NCBI RefSeq assembly: GCF_001750215.1
Contig: NZ_LWGM01000006.1
Location: 1-33,948, forward strand
DNA from: Isoptericola variabilis
Lineage (GTDB): Bacteria; Actinomycetota; Actinomycetes; Actinomycetales; Cellulomonadaceae
Direction of reading: 5' to 3'
DNA: 33,948 nt
The notes beneath the pieces are model-generated. The model ran no database searches, was not told where the DNA came from, and worked only from the letters and a program-made list of their open reading frames with translations. Position numbers and translations under genes: made by a program. The first letter of the stretch is position 1, and each line of letters starts with the position of its first letter. This document shows, in pieces, positions 23,181 through 31,303 of this stretch.

Positions 23181-24794
23181 ATGTACGTCGCCCGGCGCAC
23201 GTGGCTCCTGGACGCCCTGCTCACGGTCCTCGTGGCCGGGATCGCCTGCACCTGGGCCCTGCTGACCCCGCCCTTCCAGGCCCCGGACGAGCCCCAGCAC
23301 CTCAACAGCGTGATCCGGGTCGCCCACGGCGGCGGCTGGCCCGCACCGGGCGAGGCCACGATGTCCCCGGCGGTCCGCGAGGCGCGCCAGGAGGTGGCCT
23401 ACGGCACCGACCTGCCGGGACGCTTCGCCGACCGTGACGACCGCAGGCAGTTCGTGGACGCGACCCCGACGCCCGCGGCCGACCGTGTCCGGGTCGACGC
23501 CGAGAACTCTCAGCCGTACGGCACGCCGACCGACCCGGTCGACGTCGACCAGATGACCCAGCACCCCCCGCTGTACTACGCGCTCGGTGCGGCGGTGCTG
23601 CACGCGCTCGGTCTCGTCGACGCCCGCTGGGACCTGCAGCTGCTCGCCCTGCGGCTGTTCGACGTCCTGCTGCTCCTGCCGGTCGTGCCGCTGGCGTCGT
23701 GGGCGGCGCGGCGGCTCACCGGGTCGGTCGCGGCCGGGCTGGTCGCCGGCGCGTTCACCCTGTTCGTGCCGCAGGTGGGCCACGTGCTCGGCGCGCTCAA
23801 CAACGACGCGCTGGTGACGCTCGTGGGCACGGTGGTGACCGCGCTGTGCGTCCGCGTGCTGACGGGCGACCGTTCCGTGCGCACGGCCGTGGTGATCGGC
23901 GCCGTGGTCGGGGTGGGCCTGCTGACCAAGGTCATGGCGGCGTTCCTGCTGCCGGTCGTCGCGCTCGCCTACCTGCTGGCCCCCCGGCCCGACCCGGGTC
24001 GCGCGGCGTGGTCGGTGACGGCCCGGGCCGGGCGGGTGGTCGCGATGGGCCTGGCTGCCCTGGTCGTCGGTGGCTGGTGGTGGCTGCGCAACCTGCTGGT
24101 GCTGGGCACGGTGCAGCCCGTCGGGGTCCAGAACCGGCTGCCAGACTTGGTGCCGGAGGGGCCCGTCACGTACGTCGCGACGGCGTGGCCGCGGCTCGCG
24201 CGGTCGTTCTTCGGCGACCTGGGCTGGCTCGACGTGCGCACCCCGGTGGGCTTGTGGCTCACCGGCACGGTCGCCCTCGCCGCGCTGGCAGCGGTCGCGC
24301 TGTCCGCGCGCGGCCTGCGCCGCGGCGTCGTCACTCTCCTGGCGCTGCCGACCACCCTCGCCGTCGCCGTGCTCGCCAACGGCTGGGGGTTCTACGCCGA
24401 GCACGGGCGTCTCACCGGGCACCAGGGGCGGTACCTGTTCGCCGGGCTCCTGGCGCTGTCCGTGGTCGTGGCCGTGGCGGCCTGGCGGCTCGTGGGCCGG
24501 GACGAGCGGCGGCTGGCAGCCGCCACGCCGCTCGTCCTCGTCGCGGGGCTCGCCGTGACCGGCTACGGCCTCGGCCTCGGGTTCGTGGGCTTCTACGCAG
24601 GGCCGGGGGAGTCGCTCGCCGAGGCGGCGGAGCGCTGGCTCGCGTTCAGCCCGGTGGGGCCCGCGTGGCTCGTCGCCGTGCCGCTGGTCACCATCGGGGC
24701 CGCCGCTGCCGCGCTCGTGGTGGCCGTGCGCCACGCCGCGACGACGTCGCGCGGGGTGCGGGCGGCGCCGGAGCCGTCCGTCCTCGTCGGCTGA
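23181..24794 (+). CDS. DUF2142/GT-C-like polytopic membrane protein
   Basis: The 537-residue protein has a short N-terminus, one helix, then a first loop with FQAPDEPQHL (D36, E37, H40). A second conserved patch reads TQHPPLYYAL, followed by about ten further helices. An acidic pair in the first external loop and an HPPLYY patch are hallmarks of GT-C glycosyltransferases that use polyprenyl-phosphate sugars, and of the related DUF2142 family. A role in adding sugars outside the membrane is therefore plausible but unproven. ATG 23181 is preceded by GAGG very close to the start and AGGGCGG further up. Its last 202 nt overlap the 3' end of the convergent gene at 24593-26197, which encodes a protein with the same DE-x2-H and QHPPLYY signatures. 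Confidence 0.75.
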   Translation: MYVARRTWLLDALLTVLVAGIACTWALLTPPFQAPDEPQHLNSVIRVAHGGGWPAPGEATMSPAVREARQEVAYGTDLPGRFADRDDRRQFVDATPTPAADRVRVDAENSQPYGTPTDPVDVDQMTQHPPLYYALGAAVLHALGLVDARWDLQLLALRLFDVLLLLPVVPLASWAARRLTGSVAAGLVAGAFTLFVPQVGHVLGALNNDALVTLVGTVVTALCVRVLTGDRSVRTAVVIGAVVGVGLLTKVMAAFLLPVVALAYLLAPRPDPGRAAWSVTARAGRVVAMGLAALVVGGWWWLRNLLVLGTVQPVGVQNRLPDLVPEGPVTYVATAWPRLARSFFGDLGWLDVRTPVGLWLTGTVALAALAAVALSARGLRRGVVTLLALPTTLAVAVLANGWGFYAEHGRLTGHQGRYLFAGLLALSVVVAVAAWRLVGRDERRLAAATPLVLVAGLAVTGYGLGLGFVGFYAGPGESLAEAAERWLAFSPVGPAWLVAVPLVTIGAAAAALVVAVRHAATTSRGVRAAPEPSVLVG

Positions 24795-26197
24795 TCCTCC
24801 GGCGGGGCTGCCGCCAGCACCGCCGCGGCGGTGGTGGCCAACACCGCCGCCACGACCGCCGCCACCCACGCGGCTCCGGTGAGGGCGGGGTGCCCCGACG
24901 GCGTCGTAGGCGGGTCCACGAGCGCCGCACCCGGGGAGCCCGCGCGGCCGACGGTGAGCCACGTCAGGGCGTCGACCAGGACGACGCCGACCCACGCCAG
25001 GAGCACGACCCGCCGCCACGCCGTGACCGGCGCGACGCCCGCAGCCACGACGAGCGCCATCGGCAGCACCACGGGCAGGAGGTAGCGCGGGTACAGACCC
25101 CCGCCCGTGGTCGCGTAGGCGAGCTGCACACCGGCGGCGACGGCGACCGCCCCGGCAGGCAGCGCCACCCGCAGCGCACCCAGCGCCCGGTCACCGCCGC
25201 GCGAGCCGACGACCGAGCGCGGACGCCGGCGGCCCGCGACGGCGCCGAGCAGCGGGAGCGCCACGAGCAGGGCGACCGCCGTCCAGCGCGGCATCACCGG
25301 ACCCCACCAGAACAGGTTGGGCAGCCGCTCCCAGGTCTCCGGGTCCGCCAGCACCTGCGCGAGCGACCGGACGTCTCGGCCCTGGTGCTCCGCGGCCCAG
25401 TCCGGATGGCCGCCGGTCACGGTGCCCGTGAGCCGGACGTTGCGGAGGTAGAACCATCCGCTCGCCGCGGCGACGGCCCCGCACGCGGCTGCGGCGAGCG
25501 CCGCCGTCCGGGCCGGTCGCCGGTGCAGGAGGCCCGCGACCCCCGCGCCGGCGAGGCACACCGCCGCCGTGATCATCGCCGAGGTGCGCGTGAGCGCACA
25601 CGCCGCGGCGGTGGCGGACAGCGCCGCGACCAGCGGCCAGGACAAGCCGGTACGGATCGCGCGCCCCGCCAGACCGAGCAGCGCCGTGGCCAGCAGGCAC
25701 GCGAGCAGGTCGTTGAAGACCGTGCCGCTCACCTGCGCCACGACGGCCGAGCAGGCGACGACGAGCGCGGCGACCGTCGGCACCGTCGAGCGGCGCGAGC
25801 AGAACGGCACGGCCGCCCATCGCACCGCCAGCACGAGCACACCGGCCAGCAGCGCGCCGACGCCGCGGGCCGCGTACATGGCGATGAGGGGGTGGCCGGC
25901 GTCCGATAGCGGGCCGACGACAGGTGCGAGGAGCAGGTAGTACAGGGGTGGGTGCTGCGCCGTCCACTGGACGGCGGGGATCCAGGCGCCGGGGGGACGC
26001 AGGACGAGCCCTTCCTCGAACACCGGGAGCCGCCCGTGCCACACCTGGTAGGCGTAGTCGAGGTGGGCCTGCTCGTCACCCGTCACGAACGGGGCGACGG
26101 CGAGGGCCTGCATCGCCGCGAAGGCGACGGCCGCGGCCACGCTCAGGCCGAGCGCCAGGCGCGCCGCGGAGCCGGACCTGGCTAGGGTAAGGGTCAC
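24593..26197 (-). CDS. DUF2142/GT-C-like polytopic membrane protein (second, convergent copy)
   Basis: The 534-residue protein resembles its convergent neighbour in layout: an N-terminal helix, an acidic loop with VTGDEQAHLDY (D41, E42, H45), AQHPPLYYLLLAPV, then about ten helices. A role as a GT-C glycosyltransferase using lipid-phosphate sugars is likely but unproven. The last 65 or so residues are Ala/Ser/Thr-rich and lie entirely opposite the coding end of the neighbour. They look like read-through extension rather than folded protein. GTG 26195-26197 has no ribosome-binding site, but TAGGCT sits exactly 6 nt upstream, which fits leaderless translation. It is divergent from the GT2 gene at 26277. 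Confidence 0.72.
   Translation of the reverse strand: MTLTLARSGSAARLALGLSVAAAVAFAAMQALAVAPFVTGDEQAHLDYAYQVWHGRLPVFEEGLVLRPPGAWIPAVQWTAQHPPLYYLLLAPVVGPLSDAGHPLIAMYAARGVGALLAGVLVLAVRWAAVPFCSRRSTVPTVAALVVACSAVVAQVSGTVFNDLLACLLATALLGLAGRAIRTGLSWPLVAALSATAAACALTRTSAMITAAVCLAGAGVAGLLHRRPARTAALAAAACGAVAAASGWFYLRNVRLTGTVTGGHPDWAAEHQGRDVRSLAQVLADPETWERLPNLFWWGPVMPRWTAVALLVALPLLGAVAGRRRPRSVVGSRGGDRALGALRVALPAGAVAVAAGVQLAYATTGGGLYPRYLLPVVLPMALVVAAGVAPVTAWRRVVLLAWVGVVLVDALTWLTVGRAGSPGAALVDPPTTPSGHPALTGAAWVAAVVAAVLATTAAAVLAAAPPEDQPTRTDGSGAARTPRDVVAAWRTATTSAAAAAPMVTSGTATSHAGPTGLNASQRSAASASDSPGPA
26183..26188 (+). promoter_or_regulatory. Candidate -10 element (TAGGGT) for the 26277-29486 operon
   Basis: TAGGGT on the plus strand matches TANNNT and lies within the first codons of the divergent gene. 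The leader would be about 80 nt and ends with CGGAG before GTG 26277. It lies 15 bp from the opposing TAGGCT, so polymerase binding on the two strands would conflict. Confidence 0.3.
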
Positions 26198-26203
26198 GGC
26201 CCC

Positions 26204-26209
26204 AGCCTA
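26204..26209 (-). promoter_or_regulatory. Candidate -10 element (TAGGCT) for a leaderless membrane-protein gene
   Basis: TAGGCT on the minus strand is followed by six bases (GGGGCC) and then GTG 26197. That spacing places the transcription start on the start codon. The -35 region is not recognisable. Confidence 0.45.
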
Positions 26210-26276
26210 GGTGGGCCCCCTCCACGCTCGGCCGGTGCCTGACCGGGCCGCTCGGTCCTCACGAACGGAGACTCGG

Positions 26277-27383
26277 GTGAAGCTCTTCGTCCAGATCCCG
26301 TGCCTCGACGAGGAGGCCACCCTGCCCCTCGTGCTGGCGACGATCCCGCGCGCGCTGCCGGGGATCGACGAGATCCACGTGCTCGTGGTCGACGACGGGT
26401 CGACCGATCGGACGGTGGAGGTCGCCCGCGCGCTCGGGGTGCAGCACGTGGTCCGGCACACGAGCACGATGGGGCTGGCCCGGTCGTTCCGCGACGGTGT
26501 CGACTACGCGCTCAGGCACGGCGCCGACATCGTCGTCAACACCGACGGCGACAACCAGTACCCGCAGGAGCGCATCGGCGACCTCGTGGCGCCCCTTCTG
26601 CGGGGCGAGGCGGACGTCGTCGTCGGCGACCGCCAGACCGCCACGATCGCGCACTTCTCGCCCTTCAAGAAGCTGATGCAGCGGGTGGGCTCGAAGGTGG
26701 TGAGCGTGGCCGCCGGCGCCCGGCTGCCGGACGCCGCGAGCGGCTTCCGCGCGTACTCGCGACGCGCGCTGATGCGCCTGAACGTCCTCACCCAGTTCAG
26801 CTACACGATGGAGACGATCATCCAGGCGGGCAACAAGGGCCTGCGAATCGTCTCCGTCCCGGTGACGACGAACCCCAAGACGCGGCCCTCACGGCTGTTC
26901 AGCAACATCTGGCAGCACATGGGCCGGTCGGCCCGGGCGATCGCGCGCAGCTATGTGATGTACAAGCCCTACGGCGTGTTCCTGACGCTCGGCGCCGTGT
27001 TCGGGGTCCTGGCGCTCGTGCCGCTCGTCCGGTTCCTCGTGCACTGGTTCCAGGGTGACGGCGACCGGTTCGTGCAGTCGGTGATCTTCGGTTCCTCGAT
27101 GCTCGTCGGGGCACTCCTTTGCCTGGCGCTGCTCATCATCGCGGACCTGCAGCGGACCAACAGGACGATCGCTGAGGAGATTCTCGAGCGCACCAAGGCG
27201 ATCCAGTACGGGGACGAGCCCGCGACCGCGCCCGGGGTGGCGGCCGCCGCGGCGTCGGAGGCGCCGGCCGCCTCCGACGGCGGTGCGTCCGGTGCCGAGC
27301 GGGGTTCTGAGCAGGCGAACCCGCTCGTCGGCCCGTCGGGCGGGCCGGAGGACGCCGGCGTCGGTGCCGCCGGCCGGCGGTGA
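26277..27383 (+). CDS. GT2 glycosyltransferase, polyprenol-phosphate type (GtrB/DPM-like)
   Basis: The 368-residue enzyme has a GT-A domain at about 1-230 with IPCLDEEATLP at 7-17, VVDDGSTDRT (D39, D40) and the DxD-type D90-G-D92 in NTDGDNQYP. A GSKVVSVAAGARLPDAASGFRAYSR segment follows, as in dolichol- and polyprenol-phosphate sugar synthases. Two C-terminal helices (about 240-320) match the GtrB layout. The last 50 or so residues are Ala/Gly/Ser-rich. It probably makes a polyprenyl-phosphate hexose, the donor for GT-C enzymes such as the neighbouring DUF2142-like pair. GTG 26277 follows CGGAG by 7 nt. The frame is open upstream, but without similarity. The sugar used is unknown. Confidence 0.88.
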   Translation: MKLFVQIPCLDEEATLPLVLATIPRALPGIDEIHVLVVDDGSTDRTVEVARALGVQHVVRHTSTMGLARSFRDGVDYALRHGADIVVNTDGDNQYPQERIGDLVAPLLRGEADVVVGDRQTATIAHFSPFKKLMQRVGSKVVSVAAGARLPDAASGFRAYSRRALMRLNVLTQFSYTMETIIQAGNKGLRIVSVPVTTNPKTRPSRLFSNIWQHMGRSARAIARSYVMYKPYGVFLTLGAVFGVLALVPLVRFLVHWFQGDGDRFVQSVIFGSSMLVGALLCLALLIIADLQRTNRTIAEEILERTKAIQYGDEPATAPGVAAAAASEAPAASDGGASGAERGSEQANPLVGPSGGPEDAGVGAAGRR

Positions 27384-27390
27384 TGCGGAG

Positions 27391-28518
27391 GTGATCGTCG
27401 CCTTCGGTACGTACGACGCCGCACGCCACCCGAGGGTCGCGGTCCTGGTCGCCGGCCTGCGCGCGCACGGGGTCGAGGTGCAGGAGCTCAACCGGCCGCT
27501 CGGCTTCTCGACCGCCGCGCGGGTCCGGATGCTGCAGCAGCCGTGGCGGCTCCCGCTCCTCGTGGCCCGCTTGCTCGGGTGCTGGGCGCTGCTCGCCCTC
27601 GACGCGGTCCGTCTCCGCCGGCGCGCCGGCGCCCCTCGAGCGGTGCTCGTGGGGTATCTCGGCCACTTCGACGTCCTGCTCGCCCGCCTGCTGTATCCGC
27701 GGACCACGCTCGTGCTCGACCACCTCCTCTTCGCCGGCGACACCGCGGTCGACCGCGGCGCGAGCGGGGTGCGGGTTCGCCTCCTGCGGCTGCTCGACCG
27801 CGCCGCGACGGGCGCCGCCGACGTCGTGCTCGTCGACACCGACGAGCACCGCGCCATGCTGCCCGACCCCGTGAAGGGCGTCGTGGTCCGCGTGGGCGCC
27901 ACCGACGACTGGTTCGCTGCCGGCGCCGTCCCGGCCGCGCCGCCCGGCCCGGGCGAGCCGCTGCGCGCGGTCTTCTTCGGCCTGTTCACACCGCTCCAGG
28001 GCGCGCCGGTCATCGCCCGCGCGGTCGCCGCCGCGGCGGCCGACGGCGTCCCGCTCGAGGTGACGATGGTCGGCACGGGGCAGGACCTCGATGCGACGCG
28101 GGCCGCGCTGGCGCCGGCGTCCACCGCCGGATCGAGCGTCGCGGTCCGTTGGCGCGAGTGGGTGGCCCCCGACGCGCTGCCGGCGCTCGTGGCCGCGCAC
28201 CACGTCTGCCTCGGGATCTTCTCCGCCGCCCCCAAGGGCCTGCGGGTCGTCCCGAACAAGGTCTACCAGGGCCTCGCCGCGGGCCGCGTCGTCGTCACCT
28301 CCGACACCGAGCCGCAGCGACGGGCGCTCGGCGAGCACCTCGAGCTCGTGCCGCCGGCGGACCCGAAGGCGCTCGCGGCACGGCTGGCGGAGCTCTCCGA
28401 CGCCGCGGTCTACGCCGCTGCGCTCGAGCGCGCTCGAGCCGGCCGCGACGCGGTGCGACCCGCCGCCGTCGTCCAGCCGCTCCTCGCCGTCCTCGACGCC
28501 GCCCGGCGGCGCGCGTGA
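27391..28518 (+). CDS. GT-B fold glycosyltransferase, GT4-like
   Basis: The 375-residue protein starts IVAFGTYDAARHPRVAVL, a GT-B N-terminal strand-turn. Its donor half begins LRAVFFGLFTPLQGAPVIARAV and ends in VPNKVYQGLAAGRVVVTSD. The glutamates of the usual E-x7-E motif are not visible, and the region reads KGLRVVPNKVYQGL. A subset of GT4-like enzymes has such changes, so activity is plausible but the donor is uncertain. GTG 27391 is 7 nt after the GT2 stop, with purine-rich GCGGAG abutting it. Longer in-frame starts overlap the GT2 gene and look less natural. The stop overlaps the next start by 4 nt (GTGA). Confidence 0.78.
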   Translation: MIVAFGTYDAARHPRVAVLVAGLRAHGVEVQELNRPLGFSTAARVRMLQQPWRLPLLVARLLGCWALLALDAVRLRRRAGAPRAVLVGYLGHFDVLLARLLYPRTTLVLDHLLFAGDTAVDRGASGVRVRLLRLLDRAATGAADVVLVDTDEHRAMLPDPVKGVVVRVGATDDWFAAGAVPAAPPGPGEPLRAVFFGLFTPLQGAPVIARAVAAAAADGVPLEVTMVGTGQDLDATRAALAPASTAGSSVAVRWREWVAPDALPALVAAHHVCLGIFSAAPKGLRVVPNKVYQGLAAGRVVVTSDTEPQRRALGEHLELVPPADPKALAARLAELSDAAVYAAALERARAGRDAVRPAAVVQPLLAVLDAARRRA

Positions 28519-29486
28519 GCGTGGCGGGACGCCTCCTGGCCGTGGTCCGGGCCCCGACGGTGCGCTGGACGTTCCTCGTCGTGGCCCTGGGGCTCGCCGT
28601 GGTGGCGGTCGTCTCGTCGTGGGACCAGGTGGCGGCGGCCGCCCGGACCATGCCGCCGCTGCACCTCGCGGCCGCGGCCGTGGCTGGCGCGGTGTTCCTC
28701 GGGTGCACGTTCCTGGCCTGGCGCGCCCTGCTGGCCGAGCTCGGCTCACCCCTGCCGCTCGGGCCGGCCGTCGCGATCTTCGGCATCAGCCAGGTCGGCA
28801 AGTACGTGCCCGGCGGGGTCTGGAACGTCATCGCCGCCACGGAGATCGGTGCTGACCACCGCATCCCGCGGACGCGGTCCCTGACGGCGATGGCGCTGGC
28901 CGTGCTCGTCAGCGTGGTCTCCGGCTGCGCGCTCGCCGCCGCGACCCTGCCGTTCGCCGGGGCGGACGCTCTCGGCCCGTGGGGATGGGTGGTGTGGTGC
29001 TCGCCCCTGCTCCTGGTCCTGCTCGTCCCGGCGGTGCTCGAACGGCTCGTGCGCCTCGGGCTGCGGCTGCTGCGGCGGCCGACCCCGGAACGGCCGCTGT
29101 CGTGGCGCGGCCTGGCCGTCGCGGTCGCGTGGTCCGTGGCGGGCTGGGCCGTGGCGGGGCTGCACCTGTGGTTGCTCACCACGGGCCTCGGCATGGCGGC
29201 GACGCCACGGACCCTGGCTCTCGCCGTCGGAGGGTACGCGCTCGCCTGGGTCGTGGGATTCGTCGTCGTGCTCGTGCCTGCCGGGGCAGGCGCGCGCGAG
29301 GCGGTGCTGCTCCTGCTGCTCGCCGGCCGGCTGGACCACGGCGGTGTGCTGCTCGTCGTCCTGCTCTCCAGGGCTCTCCTCACGCTCGCCGACCTGCTCC
29401 TGGCCGCTGTCGGGGGTGCCGCCCGTCGTGCCGGGCGCGTCCAGCGCGGCACGGCGGCTCCCGAGGACGCCGCGGGCCGTGGTTAG
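28515..29486 (+). CDS. Flippase-like membrane protein, LPG-synthase TM family (UPF0104)
   Basis: The 323-residue protein has about eight helices and the family signatures ISQVGKYVPGGVWN at 91-104 and VLVPAGAGAREAVLLLLL near 255-272. This is the membrane domain seen in MprF, where it flips lysyl-phosphatidylglycerol. Stand-alone versions often sit beside glycosyltransferases and are thought to flip glycolipids or polyprenyl-phosphate sugars. No cytoplasmic lysyl-transferase domain is present. GTG 28515 overlaps the previous stop by 4 nt, and GTG 28521 is an alternative. With the GT2 and GT4 genes it forms a likely three-gene unit that could synthesise and flip a lipid-linked sugar. Confidence 0.85.
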   Translation: MSVAGRLLAVVRAPTVRWTFLVVALGLAVVAVVSSWDQVAAAARTMPPLHLAAAAVAGAVFLGCTFLAWRALLAELGSPLPLGPAVAIFGISQVGKYVPGGVWNVIAATEIGADHRIPRTRSLTAMALAVLVSVVSGCALAAATLPFAGADALGPWGWVVWCSPLLLVLLVPAVLERLVRLGLRLLRRPTPERPLSWRGLAVAVAWSVAGWAVAGLHLWLLTTGLGMAATPRTLALAVGGYALAWVVGFVVVLVPAGAGAREAVLLLLLAGRLDHGGVLLVVLLSRALLTLADLLLAAVGGAARRAGRVQRGTAAPEDAAGRG

Positions 29487-29500
29487 GTAACCGCGGCTCA

Positions 29501-29520
29501 CGGTCCGGACGCCCGGACCG
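29501..29520. terminator. 8-bp perfect hairpin after the flippase-like gene
   Basis: CGGTCCGG at 29501-29508 pairs with CCGGACCG at 29513-29520 around ACGC, 14 nt after the TAG stop and 23 nt before the methyltransferase start. No T-run follows, so it may only partly stop transcription. Confidence 0.45.
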
Positions 29521-29543
29521 ACATCCGATCGTTGGAGGTTCCC

Positions 29544-30293
29544 GTGCCCCTGCCGCCGCTCACGCCGTACGCCCGGCTCCGCTGGGACGTGGTGTCCCCT
29601 GTCCTCGACGCCGAGCTGCCGGCCGCCGGCGCCCGGGTGCTGGAGGTGGGGTGCGGGCAGGGCGCCGTCGGCGTCCGCCTGGCGGTGCGGCACGACTACA
29701 CGGGCGTCGACCTCGACCGCGCGAGCGTGGAGGTGGCGCGCCGCCGGATGGCGGAGGCGGGGCTCGGCGCCACGCTGGTGCACGGCCCGCTCGCGGAGGT
29801 CGACGATGCCGAGGGCTTCGACCTCGTGTGCGCGTTCGAGGTGGTCGAGCACATCGAGGACGACCGGGCGGCCGTGGCCGAGTGGGTCGCGCGGCTGCGC
29901 CCCGGCGGTCTGCTGCTCGTCTCCACGCCCGCGTGGCCGTCGCGGTACGGCGCGATGGACGAGGCCGTCGGGCACTTCCGCCGCTACGAGCCGCAGGCGC
30001 TCGCCGGCCTCCTGGCGGGCGCCGGGCTGCAGGGGGTCGGCACCAGGCTGTACGGCATGCCACTCGGCTACGTCTTGGAGGCGCTGCGCAACCGGATCGC
30101 CCGGCGGAGCCTGGACGTGCGGGAGCAGGACCTGGCGGACCGCACGGCCCGCAGCGGCCGCCTCTTCCAGCCGTCGTCGGCGGTGCAGGGCGCCGTCATC
30201 GCCGCGGGCACCTGGCCGTTCCGGGTGGTGCAGCGGGCCTTCCCCGGCGCCGGGACGGGCCTCGTGGCCTGGGGCACGGCGCCCGGGCGCTGA
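29544..30293 (+). CDS. Class I SAM-dependent methyltransferase
   Basis: The 249-residue protein has the SAM-binding motif I VLEVGCGQG at 32-40, an acidic end of strand 2 in YTGVDLD, and FDLVCAFEVVEHIEDD. It also has LRPGGLLLVSTPAWPSRYGAMDEAVGHFRRY, typical of Methyltransf_11/23 enzymes that act on glycans or small molecules. The start is GTG 29544, because GGAGG sits at 29534-29538, 5 nt before it. The TTG at 29532 overlaps that site. It follows the GT2-GT4-flippase genes across a short hairpin and may methylate the glycan or lipid they make. The target is not readable from the sequence. Confidence 0.88.
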   Translation: MPLPPLTPYARLRWDVVSPVLDAELPAAGARVLEVGCGQGAVGVRLAVRHDYTGVDLDRASVEVARRRMAEAGLGATLVHGPLAEVDDAEGFDLVCAFEVVEHIEDDRAAVAEWVARLRPGGLLLVSTPAWPSRYGAMDEAVGHFRRYEPQALAGLLAGAGLQGVGTRLYGMPLGYVLEALRNRIARRSLDVREQDLADRTARSGRLFQPSSAVQGAVIAAGTWPFRVVQRAFPGAGTGLVAWGTAPGR

Positions 30294-30294
30294 C

Positions 30295-30309
30295 CGGCCG
30301 TCGCGGCCG
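30295..30309. terminator. Small hairpin between convergent methyltransferase and TIGR03089 genes
   Basis: CGGCCG at 30295-30300 pairs with CGGCCG at 30304-30309 around a 3-nt loop, just after the methyltransferase stop in an 80-nt convergent gap. It is weak and could be chance in such GC-rich DNA. Confidence 0.25.
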
Positions 30310-30373
30310 TCCCGCCCGCGTCCAGCCCGCGTGCCGAGCCTGGGTCAGCGTCCGGCACCCTGCGGGGCGCGCG

Positions 30374-31150
30374 TCAGGCCGCCGGCGCGGCGTCGGTGAC
30401 CCCCTCCTGCGCGACGAGCCGCTCGCGCCGGGCAGGGTCGGCGTCGAGCACGGCGGCGGTCGCGGCGGAGGTGAGGACGACCGAGCCGCCGTCGGCCCAG
30501 ACCGCGAGCAGGCGCTGCAGGACGTCCGGCAGCGGTGCGTCGCCCCGGACGAGCACCCGCGCGCCGGGGGCGGCGCTCGCGGACCCGGCGGCGGCCCAGG
30601 TGAAGAGGTCGTCGTGGGCGACGGCGACGGAGCCCGCCTCGAGCGCCGGCGCGGCCGGGTCTGGCGCCGGCGCGGCGAGGACGACGTCGGCGTAGGTCAT
30701 CACGGCGGAGGCGGCGTCGACGGCGCCGCGGGGCAGGGCGTCGGGGAACGCGCGCGCGAGCGCGGGCAGCGCGACGGCGACCACGTCGCGGGCGCCGGCG
30801 TGGCGCTTAGGGTCCGTCGTGACGACGACCTCGGTGGGGCCGAGCTCCGGGCCGCTGCCCTCGGGAGCCGGGACGCGCACGGTGGCGCCGCAGCGCCACG
30901 CGGCGAGCGCCCAGACCGCCGTGCGCCAGTGCGCCGGCAGGTCCAGCAGCACCGTGACCCCGGGCGCGGCGTCGAACTCCTCGACGAGGAGGTTGGTCGT
31001 CTTGCTGACCCAGTTGTCGAGCACGGCCCCGGACAGCTCGATGCGCTCGCCGTCGTCGCCGTACCACGTGAGCCGGGGGCGGCCTTGGTCTCCCGACAGC
31101 CTTTTCGTCAGCTCGTCGACCGTCTTGAGCATTCCGCGTGCGATGTTCAC
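30374..31150 (-). CDS. TIGR03089 family protein (acyl-CoA-ligase-like fragment fold)
   Basis: The roughly 258-residue protein matches the actinobacterial TIGR03089 family. It resembles the N-terminal part of AMP-binding acyl-CoA synthetases but lacks the adenylation core. Visible features are RPRLTWYGDDGERIELSG, LDNWVSKTTNLLVEEF, and the hydrophobic LLDLPAHWRTAVWALAAWRCGATV, which corresponds to the early helix-strand region of those synthetases. No ATP-binding P-loop (TSGTTG type) is seen, so ligase activity is unlikely. GTG 31150 was chosen because TACCCT ends 6 nt upstream. GTG 31153 is directly before it. In M. tuberculosis, as I recall, the homologue Rv3268 lies next to an LCP gene and rmlD, so this linkage with wall-polymer genes is conserved. 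Function is unknown. Confidence 0.8.
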   Translation of the reverse strand: MNIARGMLKTVDELTKRLSGDQGRPRLTWYGDDGERIELSGAVLDNWVSKTTNLLVEEFDAAPGVTVLLDLPAHWRTAVWALAAWRCGATVRVPAPEGSGPELGPTEVVVTTDPKRHAGARDVVAVALPALARAFPDALPRGAVDAASAVMTYADVVLAAPAPDPAAPALEAGSVAVAHDDLFTWAAAGSASAAPGARVLVRGDAPLPDVLQRLLAVWADGGSVVLTSAATAAVLDADPARRERLVAQEGVTDAAPAA

Positions 31151-31156
31151 CACATC

Positions 31157-31162
31157 AGGGTA
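31157..31162 (-). promoter_or_regulatory. Candidate -10 element (TACCCT) for leaderless TIGR03089 gene
   Basis: TACCCT on the minus strand ends 6 nt before GTG 31150 and 3 nt before GTG 31153. No ribosome-binding site precedes either codon. It is divergent from the whiB promoter about 75 bp away. Confidence 0.35.
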
Positions 31163-31232
31163 TAAGCGCGCCGACGATGACGCCGATTATGGGTGAAATG
31201 CGCCTCGATACCGATCACTAGCACATTCTGGC

Positions 31233-31261
31233 TTGACGCACCCGAAAGACACGCGTGTAAT
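31233..31261 (+). promoter_or_regulatory. Housekeeping-type promoter for whiB
   Basis: TTGACG at 31233-31238 is separated by exactly 17 nt from TGTAAT at 31256-31261. Each hexamer differs from the sigma-70 consensus at one base. This is the best promoter in the window. It predicts a leader of about 35 nt ending in the GGAGGGG ribosome-binding site before ATG 31304. Confidence 0.75.
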
Positions 31262-31303
31262 TCCCGGTATGCAGTTTCCCTAGGAGCGTGGAGGGGCACG
31301 GGG

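Noticed and set aside
22902-25909. Long frames overlapping the first DUF2142-like gene on both strands
   Set aside because: They are Arg/Gly/Pro-rich shadow frames. The accepted frame has hydrophobic helices and conserved motifs.
31193-31303. Longer WhiB start at 31193
   Set aside because: The extra 37 codons contain the promoter hexamers and have no WhiB similarity. ATG 31304 has an ideal ribosome-binding site.
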